Of a stretch of 64,000 nt of DNA, positions 26,087 to 36,476 are shown one piece after another; the stretch's first letter is position 1, and each line of letters begins with the position of its first letter. This DNA is from Jejuia sp049889775. GTDB lineage: Bacteria > Bacteroidota > Bacteroidia > Flavobacteriales > Flavobacteriaceae. A program made the translations under genes and the position numbers. The stretch covers positions 1-64,000 of the forward strand of contig JBMHCT010000039.1 of assembly GCA_049889775.1 (NCBI GenBank), in the 5' to 3' direction. Below the pieces are notes generated by a model. That model was not told the origin of the DNA and made no database searches. It was given only the letters and a program-made list of their open reading frames with translations.

Positions 26087-27862
26087 ATGAGCAACAATCC
26101 ACAAAAATACTATAAGAACCAAAAGAAGAAATATAAGGCTGAAGTTAAGCGATTAAAGAAGCAATTGATTACATACAGCACATTGCGTTTGCTTACTTTT
26201 TTTATTGGAGTTATAGGTGTTTATTACTTCTACCAAAACTGGCAAATTGCCGTATTAATTGCATTATTCGGCATAGGTGTTTTCTTGTTTTTGCTCTCAA
26301 AATATACTGACATCAAGCACCAAAAAAATTTTTATCAAGCCTTAGTTGAAATTAATGCTGAAGAACTTAAAATACTATCAGGAGATTTTCTTCATAGGCT
26401 TGATGGATTGGAGTTTCAAGATCCCAAACATTTTTACAGTTTAGATATTGATTTATTTGGGCGAGGATCTTTTTTTCAATGGATAAATAGGACGACTATT
26501 CATGAAGGTAAACAAGAACTGGCATACCTTCTTAAGGCTAATAATATTGTTAAGGTACAAGAGCGGCAAAAAGCTGTTAAAAATTTGGCTGCTAAACCAC
26601 AATGGCGGCAGTTTTATAGTGCAAATACATCCTTGGTTAAATTAGAAACTCCAGCAAAACAAATAATTACTTGGTTACAGTCTTATAGTTCAATTGTACC
26701 CAAAACTATGAAATGGTTTCCATGGTTTTTTTCTATAGGTTCAATTATACTCTTCATTTTAACCGTTGTTGGGGTTATAGTAGATCAAAAAATTTTGGGG
26801 TATTGGCTATTTATCGGTTTGGGGATAACAGGTGTTTACGTTAAGAAAATCAACCTTCTGTCATTAAATGCAGATAAGGCTAAAGACACATTCCGTCAGT
26901 ATGCAGTATTATTAGATTTAATTGAAAACGAAACATTCACTTCAGAATTATTACAGGAAAAGCAAAAACAAATTCAGTCTGAAAAAGAAAAAGCATCCGT
27001 AATTTTCAAAAAACTCTCAAATTCTTTAGATGCTTTGGATAATAGGAATAACATTATCGGAGCAATTTTTGGCAATGGCCTTTTTTTAACTGATTTAAGA
27101 AATGCGTATCACATAGAAAAATGGATAAAACGGTATGGTAATAAGGTTGCCGATTGGTTTGATGTGGTCTCTTTTTTTGATGCTTATAATTCCTTAGGAA
27201 ACTTCGCTTTTAACCATCCAAGTTTTGTATATCCTGAAATTACATCAAAAAATGTAACTCTAAAAGCTAATGGCTTAGGGCATCCACTTTTACATAAAGG
27301 TAAAAGAGTAAATAGTGATGTGTTAATTAACGCCGAACAATTTTTTATTGTTACTGGTGCAAATATGGCAGGTAAAAGTACTTTTTTAAGAACAGTGTCT
27401 TTGCATATCGTAATGGCTAATGTTGGTTTGCCAGTGTGTGCAATTTCTAGTTCATATAATCCTATTAAACTCATCACGAGCATGCGAACCTCAGACTCCT
27501 TAACCGATGATAGTTCCTATTTCTTTTCAGAATTAACAAGGTTAAAATATATAATAGATACCATTAAAGAAGAGCGTTATTTTATTATTCTAGATGAAAT
27601 TTTAAAAGGTACCAATAGCACCGATAAGGCGATTGGTTCCAGAAAATTTGTAGAAAAGTTGGTCGCTTCAAATGCTACTGGAATAATTGCCACACACGAT
27701 TTGAGTCTTTGTGACATAGCAAACGAATTGGATGAGGTAAAGAATTACTTTTTTGATGCTGAAATAGTTAATGATGAACTTTATTTTGATTATAAGTTGA
27801 AAAAAGGAGTATGCCAAAATATGAACGCTAGTTTTCTTCTGAAAACGATGGAAATTATATAA
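26087..27862 (+). CDS. Membrane-anchored MutS-family ATPase
   Basis: The 591-residue protein ends in a MutS-type ABC ATPase domain. This shows Walker A TGANMAGKSTFLRT (about 422-435), the MRTSDSLTDDSSYFFSELTR region, Walker B YFIILDEILKGTNSTDK and the switch ATHDLSLCD. Unlike MutS it lacks the mismatch-recognition and connector domains. Instead it has two hydrophobic helices at about 34-72 and two more at about 205-250, separated by helical clamp-like sequence. This domain layout is a recurring Bacteroidota MutS relative, not the repair MutS. It may act on DNA at the membrane, but its role is unknown. It follows a terminator. Confidence 0.85.
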   Translation: MSNNPQKYYKNQKKKYKAEVKRLKKQLITYSTLRLLTFFIGVIGVYYFYQNWQIAVLIALFGIGVFLFLLSKYTDIKHQKNFYQALVEINAEELKILSGDFLHRLDGLEFQDPKHFYSLDIDLFGRGSFFQWINRTTIHEGKQELAYLLKANNIVKVQERQKAVKNLAAKPQWRQFYSANTSLVKLETPAKQIITWLQSYSSIVPKTMKWFPWFFSIGSIILFILTVVGVIVDQKILGYWLFIGLGITGVYVKKINLLSLNADKAKDTFRQYAVLLDLIENETFTSELLQEKQKQIQSEKEKASVIFKKLSNSLDALDNRNNIIGAIFGNGLFLTDLRNAYHIEKWIKRYGNKVADWFDVVSFFDAYNSLGNFAFNHPSFVYPEITSKNVTLKANGLGHPLLHKGKRVNSDVLINAEQFFIVTGANMAGKSTFLRTVSLHIVMANVGLPVCAISSSYNPIKLITSMRTSDSLTDDSSYFFSELTRLKYIIDTIKEERYFIILDEILKGTNSTDKAIGSRKFVEKLVASNATGIIATHDLSLCDIANELDEVKNYFFDAEIVNDELYFDYKLKKGVCQNMNASFLLKTMEII

Positions 27863-27917
27863 GTGACTTTTCAAATTAGAATGCGTCTAAAATTTGAAAT
27901 AATACAATTAAATTAAG

Positions 27918-28412
27918 ATGAAAAAAATTGTACTTACTTTAGGTTTAGTGATAACAGGTTTATCAATATCTGCTCAACACTTAAAAGTAAATGATACTTT
28001 ATATGACGTAAAAAAAGGTGTTATTCTGAGAGAGGGTATTGACATAACCAATATACTTTCCAAAGAAAGAAAAACAGAAATACTAACCGCATTTAATAGT
28101 CAGCAGCAAGAATTAGCCAAGGAAAAAGCTATTAAAGATAAGTTGGAATCAGCAGAACAAGAACAAAAAAAAGCTGAAAAACAACAAAAGCGTGCAGAGA
28201 AAAAACAGAAAAAGGCAGAAAAGGCACTCCGTCAAAAAGAGAAGGCACAAGCTAATTATGACAAAGCTATATCTAAATACGACAATGCTCAAAAAAAATA
28301 CGAAAAGCTAAAGAAAAAGGGTAAGCTTTCTCCTGTTGATGAGGCAAATTGGTTAGAAAAGATAGAAAAGTTCAGTGAAAACGTAACCAAAACCAAAAGA
28401 AAGCTGAAATAA
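27918..28412 (+). CDS. Secreted coiled-coil protein of unknown function
   Basis: A 164-residue protein with a signal peptide (1-19, ending SISAQ). A short N-terminal part includes LKVNDTLYDVKKGVI, followed by a long K/E/Q/A-rich helix (about 65-130) with imperfect repeats such as KAEKQQKRAEKKQKKAEK. It ends with EANWLEKIEKFSENV. I do not recognise a family; composition resembles the charged tail of the long OmpH-like protein at 1547-2569. It lies 55 bases after the MutS-like gene and before a terminator. Likely periplasmic. Confidence 0.7.
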   Translation: MKKIVLTLGLVITGLSISAQHLKVNDTLYDVKKGVILREGIDITNILSKERKTEILTAFNSQQQELAKEKAIKDKLESAEQEQKKAEKQQKRAEKKQKKAEKALRQKEKAQANYDKAISKYDNAQKKYEKLKKKGKLSPVDEANWLEKIEKFSENVTKTKRKLK

Positions 28413-28472
28413 AATGTGTTTGAAGTTTTCCAAACCCATTTGATTGGATGCCCTCAAATTAAATAATATTTT

Positions 28473-28512
28473 AAGAGTTCAAAATATTTTGCTGTTTTTG
28501 GACTCTTTTTAT
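28473..28512 (+). terminator. Rho-independent terminator after the coiled-coil gene
   Basis: AAGAGTTCAAAA (28473-28484) pairs with TTTTGGACTCTT (28496-28507) with one G-U pair. An 11-base loop and a T-run follow. Confidence 0.75.
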
Positions 28513-28603
28513 TTGATATTAATATATCTTTCTGAATGTTAGTTTTTTCAATTGGGAAAAACTATGTGTTTATTAAGCTTGGTATTATATTTTTTGAATT
28601 AAA

Positions 28604-29386
28604 ATGCAAGAAGAATTTAAAGTAGCGTTAGTGCAAACAAATTTGGTATGGGAAAACCCAAAACAAAATCGTAACAACCTTACTCATAAAATTAACGCTA
28701 TTACTGAGAAGGTGGATCTTGTTATTCTACCAGAGATGTTTACTAGTGGATTTACAATGCAACCTGAAAACGTTGCTGAAACTATGCAAGGTAAAACAGT
28801 TTTATGGATGAAGGAGTTAGCTTCCAAAATGCAAGCGGCAGTAACAGGAAGTATTGTAATAAGTGAGAATGGAAACTACTACAACAGGTTAATATTTGCT
28901 GATCCCAATGGAGAAATTTTTAAGTATGATAAGCGGCATACTTTTACGCTTGCAGGCGAGGATAAAGTATATAACCCAGGCAAACATAAAGAGATCATTG
29001 AGTACAAAGGATGGAAAATATGCCCAATGATATGTTATGATTTGCGATTTCCTGTTTGGGCTAGAAACTCAGAGTTGTATGATGTTTTGTTATATGTTGC
29101 CAATTGGCCGATACCCAGAATTGATGCGTGGAATACCTTATTAAAAGCAAGAGCCATTGAAAATATGAGTTATTGTATAGGTGTAAATCGTGTTGGAACA
29201 GATGGTGTAAATATTCAATATAACGGAAGTTCTGCAGTGTATGATGTGTTAGGTAAAAAGCTGTCGGATATAGAATTACACAAAGAGGATATAGCAATTT
29301 TAACACTAAGTAAAAGTCATATTAAAAATTACAGGCGAAAGCTTAAATTTTTAATGGACAAGGATAACTTTAAAATTTTGGAGTAG
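28604..29386 (+). CDS. Omega-amidase, nitrilase superfamily (YafV-like)
   Basis: A cytoplasmic C-N hydrolase of 260 residues. The nitrilase triad is visible: Glu44 in VILPEMFTSGF, Lys110 in FKYDKRHTF and Cys144 in PMICYDLRFPVW. The PEMFTSGF and KRHTF variants are those of omega-amidases (YafV/NIT2 group), which hydrolyse alpha-ketoglutaramate and alpha-ketosuccinamate formed by glutamine/asparagine transaminases or in methionine salvage. The start is ATG 28604; a TTG-type upstream start is not needed. It converges with the HD gene (3-base gap). Confidence 0.93.
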   Translation: MQEEFKVALVQTNLVWENPKQNRNNLTHKINAITEKVDLVILPEMFTSGFTMQPENVAETMQGKTVLWMKELASKMQAAVTGSIVISENGNYYNRLIFADPNGEIFKYDKRHTFTLAGEDKVYNPGKHKEIIEYKGWKICPMICYDLRFPVWARNSELYDVLLYVANWPIPRIDAWNTLLKARAIENMSYCIGVNRVGTDGVNIQYNGSSAVYDVLGKKLSDIELHKEDIAILTLSKSHIKNYRRKLKFLMDKDNFKILE

Positions 29387-29389
29387 TTT

Positions 29390-30043
29390 TTAAGTTTTTC
29401 CTTCCCACTCCTTATAAAATTGATCTAGAAATAACACCATAAACTGATGACGTTTTTCTGCGAGTTCTTTGCCCGTTTTGGTATTCATTCTATCTTTTAA
29501 AAGCAGCAGTTTTTCATAAAAATGATTGATAGTTGGTGCAGTTGAGGCCATGTATTCCGCCTTAGTCATACTCAAATTAGGTTTAATGTCTGGGTTATAT
29601 ATAGCCCTGTTTTTAAAACCACCATAATTAAAAGTACGCACAATACCTATGGCTCCAATGGCATCCAACCTATCTGCGTCTTGAACAACACTAAGTTCTG
29701 GCGAAGAGAAAATCTGGGTTTCATTACCGCCTTTAAAAGAAATATTTTCAATGATTTTTATAACGTGCTCAATAATTTTTGAATCTACATTTTGTTTAAA
29801 AAGAAATTCCCTAGCTATTTCTGGACCAACAGTTTCATCACCATTATGAAACTTACTGTCCGCAATATCATGCAATAAAGCACCAAGTGAAACGATAAAA
29901 GTATCAACGGACTCTGATTTAGAAATTAAAAGACTGTTTTTATAAACACGTTCAATATGAAACCAGTCGTGTCCACCTTCAGCGTTTTTTAAAGTATCCT
30001 TAACGAAGCTAATTGTCTTGTTAATGATTTCTTCTGAAGTCAT
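29390..30043 (-). CDS. HD-domain phosphohydrolase
   Basis: A 217-residue cytoplasmic protein with the HD fold. His25 in GGHDWFHIERVY is the first metal ligand, His58-Asp59 in ALLHDIADSKF the HD pair, and a late Asp in VVQDADRLDAIGAIGIVRTF completes the site. This matches the YedJ/YpgQ group of HD hydrolases reported to act on nucleotide-type phosphates. It is the third gene of an acyltransferase-desaturase-HD unit, 5 bases after the desaturase. Substrate unassigned. Confidence 0.88.
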   Translation of the reverse strand: MTSEEIINKTISFVKDTLKNAEGGHDWFHIERVYKNSLLISKSESVDTFIVSLGALLHDIADSKFHNGDETVGPEIAREFLFKQNVDSKIIEHVIKIIENISFKGGNETQIFSSPELSVVQDADRLDAIGAIGIVRTFNYGGFKNRAIYNPDIKPNLSMTKAEYMASTAPTINHFYEKLLLLKDRMNTKTGKELAEKRHQFMVLFLDQFYKEWEGKT

Positions 30044-30048
30044 CTTAT

Positions 30049-31044
<996 letters not shown>

Positions 31045-31053
31045 TATCTCTAT

Positions 31054-31791
31054 TTAAGGTTGAATTTGAGCTTTAATCGTGTCTTCAACTTGTTGAATTA
31101 GCTCTTGTTTATTAGCAAAGTTAGCTAATTTCAATGGTTCATGAACAGTAAATTTAATATGAGTTCCTAGTCCCATAGGGAAAGCTCCATAGCGTTGCAT
31201 TTTCCATGAATTATTTATTGAAATCGGAACTATAATTGCTGACGGTACTTTTTTAAATAAAATTTCTAATCCTTTAGTTTGAAAAGGTTTAGGGATTCCT
31301 GTTTTACTGCGAGTACCTTCTGGGAATATTACGGCAGCGCGTTTGGTGTTTTCGATATACTCTCCAAATTTCATAATAGCGGGTAGCGATTGTCTTGGGT
31401 TTTTTCTATCGATTAAAACAGAACCACCATGCCGTAAATTATAGGACACACTTGGTATGCCTTTACCAAGTTCTATTTTGCTAATAAATTTTGTGTGATG
31501 TTTTCGCAAAAACCACATTATTGGTGATATATCATATAAGCTTTGATGGTTTGCAACTATGATAAGAGGAACATTCTTTGGAATTTTATGAGAATTATAA
31601 AATGAAAATCGAGTTCCTAAAATATTAGCACATCTCATTAAACAAAACTGCAATGTGTCTACACTTACTTTATGGGCTTGATACCCAAAGAGATTAAAGC
31701 AAATCCATTGGATAGGATGAAAGATTACAAGTGTTAAACCAAAAAACAAATAGTAAACTATCGATATGGGATGGGATATAAGTTTCTCCAT
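31054..31791 (-). CDS. 1-acyl-sn-glycerol-3-phosphate acyltransferase (PlsC family)
   Basis: A membrane-bound acyltransferase making phosphatidic acid. The 245-residue protein has an N-terminal hydrophobic helix (10-32), the HX4D catalytic motif NHQSLYD (81-87), a GxGIPS segment and the substrate motif FPEGTRSK (about 156-163). I chose ATG 31791 (MEKLISH) over an ATG at 31842 because the longer form would run through the upstream terminator and promoter box. A TACTTTTG box ends 4 bases before this ATG, suggesting a leaderless message. It heads the operon with the desaturase. Confidence 0.92.
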   Translation of the reverse strand: MEKLISHPISIVYYLFFGLTLVIFHPIQWICFNLFGYQAHKVSVDTLQFCLMRCANILGTRFSFYNSHKIPKNVPLIIVANHQSLYDISPIMWFLRKHHTKFISKIELGKGIPSVSYNLRHGGSVLIDRKNPRQSLPAIMKFGEYIENTKRAAVIFPEGTRSKTGIPKPFQTKGLEILFKKVPSAIIVPISINNSWKMQRYGAFPMGLGTHIKFTVHEPLKLANFANKQELIQQVEDTIKAQIQP

Positions 31792-31795
31792 TTGG

Positions 31796-31803
31796 CAAAA
31801 GTA
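31796..31803 (-). promoter_or_regulatory. Promoter -7 box for the acyltransferase operon
   Basis: TACTTTTG on the minus strand matches TAnnTTTG. Only 4 bases separate it from the ATG at 31791, so the transcript would start at or next to the start codon. No TTG is found at the usual spacing. Confidence 0.5.
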
Positions 31804-31825
31804 GTGTAATGTAGGTTTTAGACCT

Positions 31826-31859
31826 AAAAAAACACCTGCCAAAAAAATGACAGGTGCTC
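31826..31859 (-). terminator. Rho-independent terminator after the GDSL lipoprotein gene
   Basis: On the minus strand CACCTGTC and GGCAGGTG (plus 31833-31840 and 31849-31856) form an 8-base-pair stem with one wobble, followed by seven T. It closes the TonB-receptor/GDSL unit. Confidence 0.75.
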
Positions 31860-31881
31860 TTTTATTTGTTTATACTAAGAC

Positions 31882-33417
31882 TTACTCCAACAAGGTTGGG
31901 GAATAATTCGTTTGATAGTCAACTGCTTTTGCCACATTGCCTGATGCAACAAAGTTAGAGCCGAAATTTTCATCAATAGCCTCTAAAAACTTATTAGCCA
32001 TAAATGCGTAACCTCTAGCATTTAAATGAATTCCATCTAAGCTTACAGCACCTCCAGTGACTAAATCTGCGGTAAGATTAAATCCGTCAAAATCAAGACC
32101 TGTACTTGCCACTTGACTTAAAATAGCATTTAAATCTACCAATGCAATATTTTCGTTTGCCATAGCAGTATTTCCTATGGTTGCGTTATATCCATCTGTA
32201 GCTGTTTTAATTGCCGCCAATTCATCAGAATCTAGTGCATCTTTGTCATCAATTCCATTCACTGCAGCAATTACCAATCCTGCTTGCTCTAGCGTTGGCG
32301 TTCCTCCTTGTTGCAGAAGCCCTAAAACCTGTAAAACTTCAGGAGTTAGTGCAACAGTACCATAACCAGCAGCCAATGCTGCCTGATCTATAGTTAATAC
32401 CAATAATTCATCTTCCGTCATTTGTCTAAAACCTAATGGGTTCAATTGTGTAACTGGTACATCAATAATCCATCTGTTTGGTCCTTCATTAAAGGTAATA
32501 GCATATTGAGCTGCAAGTGCTTGAGCTTGTTCAAGTGGAACCCCTTGTAATAAAGCACCTTGTAAAAATATGCCGCTTACCGCTTGAAATACGCCTGTTA
32601 ATTGTGCCGCTGTTGCCGCATCAAGAACTAAAGCATTATTTGGTACAGTTGTAAAAAATGGAAGGTCTGTAACATAAGGAACGTTTGTAACTACGCCTTT
32701 AGCACCATTGCTGGTTAAGGCGTTTACCAAAGCATTAAAGGAAGCATCAAAAGTAGCACTATCTGTTATTGGATTTGATCCATCACCCCCACTGGTAGCA
32801 TACCCTAAAACATCATTTCCTCCAATTTCTGATAAGGTAAAAAATGTTGGGTTTTGCGCAACAGCGTCACCTATCATTGTGGCACTTGGGCTTGAAGCCA
32901 TTCTTACAAAGTATGGATTTGCTTGACCAATAGCTAAGTTTGCAGGATTCCCGTAACCGTCAAATAATAAATGAAAACTTTTTGCTCCTGGAACACCCAT
33001 ATTACTAAAAGTAGCGCCTAAATTACTTGTACCTTCTGTAGTTGGAGTAGCTGGTAATCTTACAGGGCCTGCACCGTTAAAAAATAATCTAGGTTGAAAA
33101 TTAACATTGGGCATACCACCAATTAAAAATCCACCAATATTATCATTCATTAAGGGTTGTGTTAAAGGTATACCTCCAACTTTAGCGAACTGCTGTGATA
33201 AAATATTCGGGAAGCTGTTTTCTTGACTCGCTTTAAACAATGCACCATCGCTAAATCCTGCCGTGAACGACGCCCCAACCGCAACGTAATTTGAAAAATC
33301 TGCCGTACCTGAAGTCAATTCTGGGAGAACTTCGGCTTCAGGAATTGGACTTTCTACTTCCTCACAAGAAAAGAAACTAGCAACGAGAGCTAATAGCCAT
33401 ATATATTTAATTTTCAT
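31882..33417 (-). CDS. SGNH/GDSL-family lipoprotein hydrolase
   Basis: A 511-residue lipoprotein with a signal peptide ending at a lipobox-like SFFSC (Cys18). The SGNH esterase blocks are present: Ser50 in YVAVGASFTAGF, the block III Asn in EIGGNDVLGYA and the C-terminal DGIHLNARGY (Asp461, His464). It is longer than typical GDSL enzymes because of an Ala/Leu-rich insertion (about 255-400). It lies 11 bases after a TonB-dependent receptor gene, so a surface or periplasmic lipid/ester hydrolase working with that receptor is likely. The substrate is not known. Confidence 0.9.
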   Translation of the reverse strand: MKIKYIWLLALVASFFSCEEVESPIPEAEVLPELTSGTADFSNYVAVGASFTAGFSDGALFKASQENSFPNILSQQFAKVGGIPLTQPLMNDNIGGFLIGGMPNVNFQPRLFFNGAGPVRLPATPTTEGTSNLGATFSNMGVPGAKSFHLLFDGYGNPANLAIGQANPYFVRMASSPSATMIGDAVAQNPTFFTLSEIGGNDVLGYATSGGDGSNPITDSATFDASFNALVNALTSNGAKGVVTNVPYVTDLPFFTTVPNNALVLDAATAAQLTGVFQAVSGIFLQGALLQGVPLEQAQALAAQYAITFNEGPNRWIIDVPVTQLNPLGFRQMTEDELLVLTIDQAALAAGYGTVALTPEVLQVLGLLQQGGTPTLEQAGLVIAAVNGIDDKDALDSDELAAIKTATDGYNATIGNTAMANENIALVDLNAILSQVASTGLDFDGFNLTADLVTGGAVSLDGIHLNARGYAFMANKFLEAIDENFGSNFVASGNVAKAVDYQTNYSPTLLE

Positions 33418-33428
33418 AGTCTTTTTGT

Positions 33429-36272
33429 TTATAGGTTATTAATGATCCAAGAAACGTAGTACTGAGAACCTATCAATCCTGTTCCAGCCGCAGTGAAGTA
33501 TTCATCTCCCAGTAAATTTGTTGCACCAGCTTTAAATGAAGATTTAAGACTTGGAACCCTTAGATTAATCTGAGCATCAATAACATGGTAGGCAGGCACA
33601 TCAGCCGTCAAAAATGAAGCCTCCCAAACATAATTATCACTCCATCTCCAAGCTACATTAAATCCAAAGTTTTTAAATAATTCCGTATTCCCGAAAGTTG
33701 CTTTTACTTTATGCTCTGGAGTATTAAAGTTTGTTTGAAAATCTGAATTTGCCTGACGGTCAAAGTCAAGATTAGCATATGTATAATTAGCTCCCAAATC
33801 AAAATCCCCAAATATTTTTGTAGAAACCCCTAAAGAAGCACCATATGAACTAACTTCTTCTGAAGTATTTGTGTAGGCTCGGTAGGCTTGAAAATCTTCA
33901 TTGGCAAGCGCTATTATAGCCAATGGCGTAGGTGTACCTCCAACAGGAAAAGTTTGCGAAAGTGCTACATCACCGTAAAAGGGTGATACGACATCAACAG
34001 TAGTTATGAAATCCTGATATTGATTATAATACGCGCTAAAGTCAATAACGAATTTATCTACTTTTCCTCTATAACCAACCTCGAACGAGCTTACTTGTTC
34101 GGGGTTAACCAACCCTGGATTACCTGCTTGTAAATCCGCAGGGTTTTGAGAGGCGGCAAACGCGGTAACAGAACTTCTCGTGAATGAATTATTATAGGCT
34201 CCAGTTCCATTGTAAGTTAATGTGTTTGATCCAATAATCGCTTGACCTGTAGGCGATATTTCTGTACCACTTACAGTGCGCGAAAATCGCTCTGGATTAT
34301 CAAAAGCACCTCCAATAAGCGTAATTGGTCCAACATTAAACCCAATATACAGGGCTTGCGTATCTGGATTACGGAAACCAGTTTGGAAAGAGGCTCTTAA
34401 ATTGTGATTATTGTTTTCACCTAAATTGTATCCTACTGATAATCTTGGGGAGAAAAATGCATCAAAAAGCTCTGATTTATCATATCTTAAAGAAGCGGTT
34501 AACTTAAGGCGGTCATCTTCTAAAAATTTCTTTTGAATTTGAGTATATAAACCTGCTTCAGAATAAGGAATTTCTCCATCTCTATCTGTATATATCGATC
34601 CGAAAGAATTTAGAACATATCTTCTATAAGAACCTCCTACTTGAATCTCAGCAAAATCTGTTAAATGACTAAAATTATAGTTGGCATCAGAATGATAAAT
34701 TTTTGATTCGTCTTTCAATTGACTACCTGTAAGAATATCAGGATCATTTGTAACAATATCGAATGCTCTCTGAAATTCAGGAGTTCCAGGTTCAAGTCTT
34801 CCTGTATCAGCCGCAGTTCTAGCAGCAACATGGGCTTGATCTGCTGTTAATCCTGCAAGCGTACTTTGAATAAAGGCACCGGCATATTCACCAAACCATT
34901 GGTCATCACTTTTCCACTGTCTATTAATGTTTACACCAGTAAATACCATGTCATAAGAATCTCCTGCATTGTCTGCGGTGACATAACCTCTCACGAAGAA
35001 GTTGTCATTTTTAATCTCTAATTTATGCTGTTGCAAAAAGAAGTTTTTGATAGAATATCTGTTTGAGCCTTGATAAATTGTAGAACCAGAACCTATTTTA
35101 CCAACGTACTGAATTTCAAAATCATTTTCCCAAGGTCTGTAAAAAAGTCCCCAATCTGCCTTGATACTTTTAGCGTCATAATTGGTAAGATCTGCTTCGT
35201 CGTAACCTGTTCTGCTTACATCTACGTCAGGAACTAAATTCGCCAGAGCTGGGTTAGGTAATTGACTCAAAAATACTGGACTTTCTTTTACATTTCTTAA
35301 GTTTGTTGAAACCAGATCACCATAAACGTTTACACCATCGTAGTCTATGTCGTTTTCTCTGGTACTATTAGGTTTTATAAAAGTTGTATTTCTGTCTTTT
35401 CCTCTAGTGTCATTGGCAACCCAATCTACACCTTGTAAATAACTGAAGTTAACTTTTGCAGCAAACTTCTCACTAAATTTATGTGCTGCCCTTATACCAT
35501 AGTCTTGGTACTCATTATCGCCTGCTGCCTGTTGCGATGTGACACCATGTTTGTAATAAGCACTAATTCCTTGATGATCAAAAGGGCTTTTACTGGTCAT
35601 AAATAGGATACCATTAAAGGCGTTTGCTCCATACAAAGCAGAGGCGGCACCAGGTAAAAGTTCCACGCTTTGTACATCTGTCTCCACCATCCCCAATAAA
35701 TTTCCTAAAGGGAAATTAAGAGCAGGAGCAGCATTATCCATACCATCAACGCGTTGCATAAAGCGTGTGTTAGCGAAAGTAGCGAAACCTCTAGTGTTAA
35801 TAGATTTGAAGGTCAAACTATTGGTGTTTATATCTACACCCTTCAAGTTTTCCAAGCCATCGTAAAATTCAGCTGATGCTGTGTTTTTTATTTCTTTTAG
35901 TCCGTATCTCTCAATAGTTACTGGAGATTCAAAAATACGTTCTGGCGTTCTCGAAGCAGAAATTACCACTTCGTCAAGAGCAGTTCCTTCCTTTAAAATA
36001 ATCTCTAATTTTTGATTTGTTGTACTGATTTCGGCATTGAAAGTTTCAAACCCAACACTACTAACTTGTATAGTAAATGGTGGATTTTGATTTGTGGTAA
36101 GTGAAAAATCTCCATCAAAATCTGTCACTGTTCCTGTTGAAGTACCTAATATAATGACATTGACTCCTGGTATAGGTTGCCCACTATCGTCATTAATTGT
36201 ACCTGTAATTGTTGTTTGAGCATAGGTAGATATGCAAAACAACAGCAAAGTAAATTTGAGTATTGTCTTCAT
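33429..36272 (-). CDS. TonB-dependent outer-membrane receptor (CarboxypepD_reg-like N domain)
   Basis: A 947-residue outer-membrane transporter. After the signal peptide (1-18) comes a carboxypeptidase-regulatory-like domain (about 19-100: TTITGTINDDSGQPIPGVNV, TVTDFDGDFSLTT). A plug follows (about 110-235: DEVVISASRTPERIFESPVT, MVETDVQSVELLPGAASALY). A 22-strand barrel runs to the end, with TonB-receptor-like repeats such as RLKLTASLRYDKSELFDAFF. It is smaller than and different from SusC, and has no SusD partner. Its partner is a GDSL lipoprotein. The ligand is unknown, plausibly lipid or ester-bearing. Confidence 0.93.
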   Translation of the reverse strand: MKTILKFTLLLFCISTYAQTTITGTINDDSGQPIPGVNVIILGTSTGTVTDFDGDFSLTTNQNPPFTIQVSSVGFETFNAEISTTNQKLEIILKEGTALDEVVISASRTPERIFESPVTIERYGLKEIKNTASAEFYDGLENLKGVDINTNSLTFKSINTRGFATFANTRFMQRVDGMDNAAPALNFPLGNLLGMVETDVQSVELLPGAASALYGANAFNGILFMTSKSPFDHQGISAYYKHGVTSQQAAGDNEYQDYGIRAAHKFSEKFAAKVNFSYLQGVDWVANDTRGKDRNTTFIKPNSTRENDIDYDGVNVYGDLVSTNLRNVKESPVFLSQLPNPALANLVPDVDVSRTGYDEADLTNYDAKSIKADWGLFYRPWENDFEIQYVGKIGSGSTIYQGSNRYSIKNFFLQQHKLEIKNDNFFVRGYVTADNAGDSYDMVFTGVNINRQWKSDDQWFGEYAGAFIQSTLAGLTADQAHVAARTAADTGRLEPGTPEFQRAFDIVTNDPDILTGSQLKDESKIYHSDANYNFSHLTDFAEIQVGGSYRRYVLNSFGSIYTDRDGEIPYSEAGLYTQIQKKFLEDDRLKLTASLRYDKSELFDAFFSPRLSVGYNLGENNNHNLRASFQTGFRNPDTQALYIGFNVGPITLIGGAFDNPERFSRTVSGTEISPTGQAIIGSNTLTYNGTGAYNNSFTRSSVTAFAASQNPADLQAGNPGLVNPEQVSSFEVGYRGKVDKFVIDFSAYYNQYQDFITTVDVVSPFYGDVALSQTFPVGGTPTPLAIIALANEDFQAYRAYTNTSEEVSSYGASLGVSTKIFGDFDLGANYTYANLDFDRQANSDFQTNFNTPEHKVKATFGNTELFKNFGFNVAWRWSDNYVWEASFLTADVPAYHVIDAQINLRVPSLKSSFKAGATNLLGDEYFTAAGTGLIGSQYYVSWIINNL

Positions 36273-36476
36273 TTATTATAATTAGTTGTTTTTAGGGATT
36301 TATTTAAAAAAAGTAAATAAATACGCGCTAAAAATATAAAAAATTTATGCATGCATAATATATTTTAGTAAAAAATTGTGTTTTTTTCTGTGATTTTGAT
36401 AAAAAAACAGTTCAAAATTGAAGATTTGTAAATAGGGGTATTGCTAAAAGTTCCCTTTAGGATACAAAACTCTCAA

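Noticed and set aside
31792..31842. Longer acyltransferase start at ATG 31842
   Set aside because: The extension runs through a terminator hairpin and a TACTTTTG promoter box; ATG 31791 gives the family-like N terminus.
36273..36476. A glmS-type ribozyme or other riboswitch near glmS
   Set aside because: The 204 bases downstream of the TonB receptor start and those upstream of glmS are plain AT-rich sequence without a recognisable riboswitch core; Bacteroidota glmS normally lacks the ribozyme.
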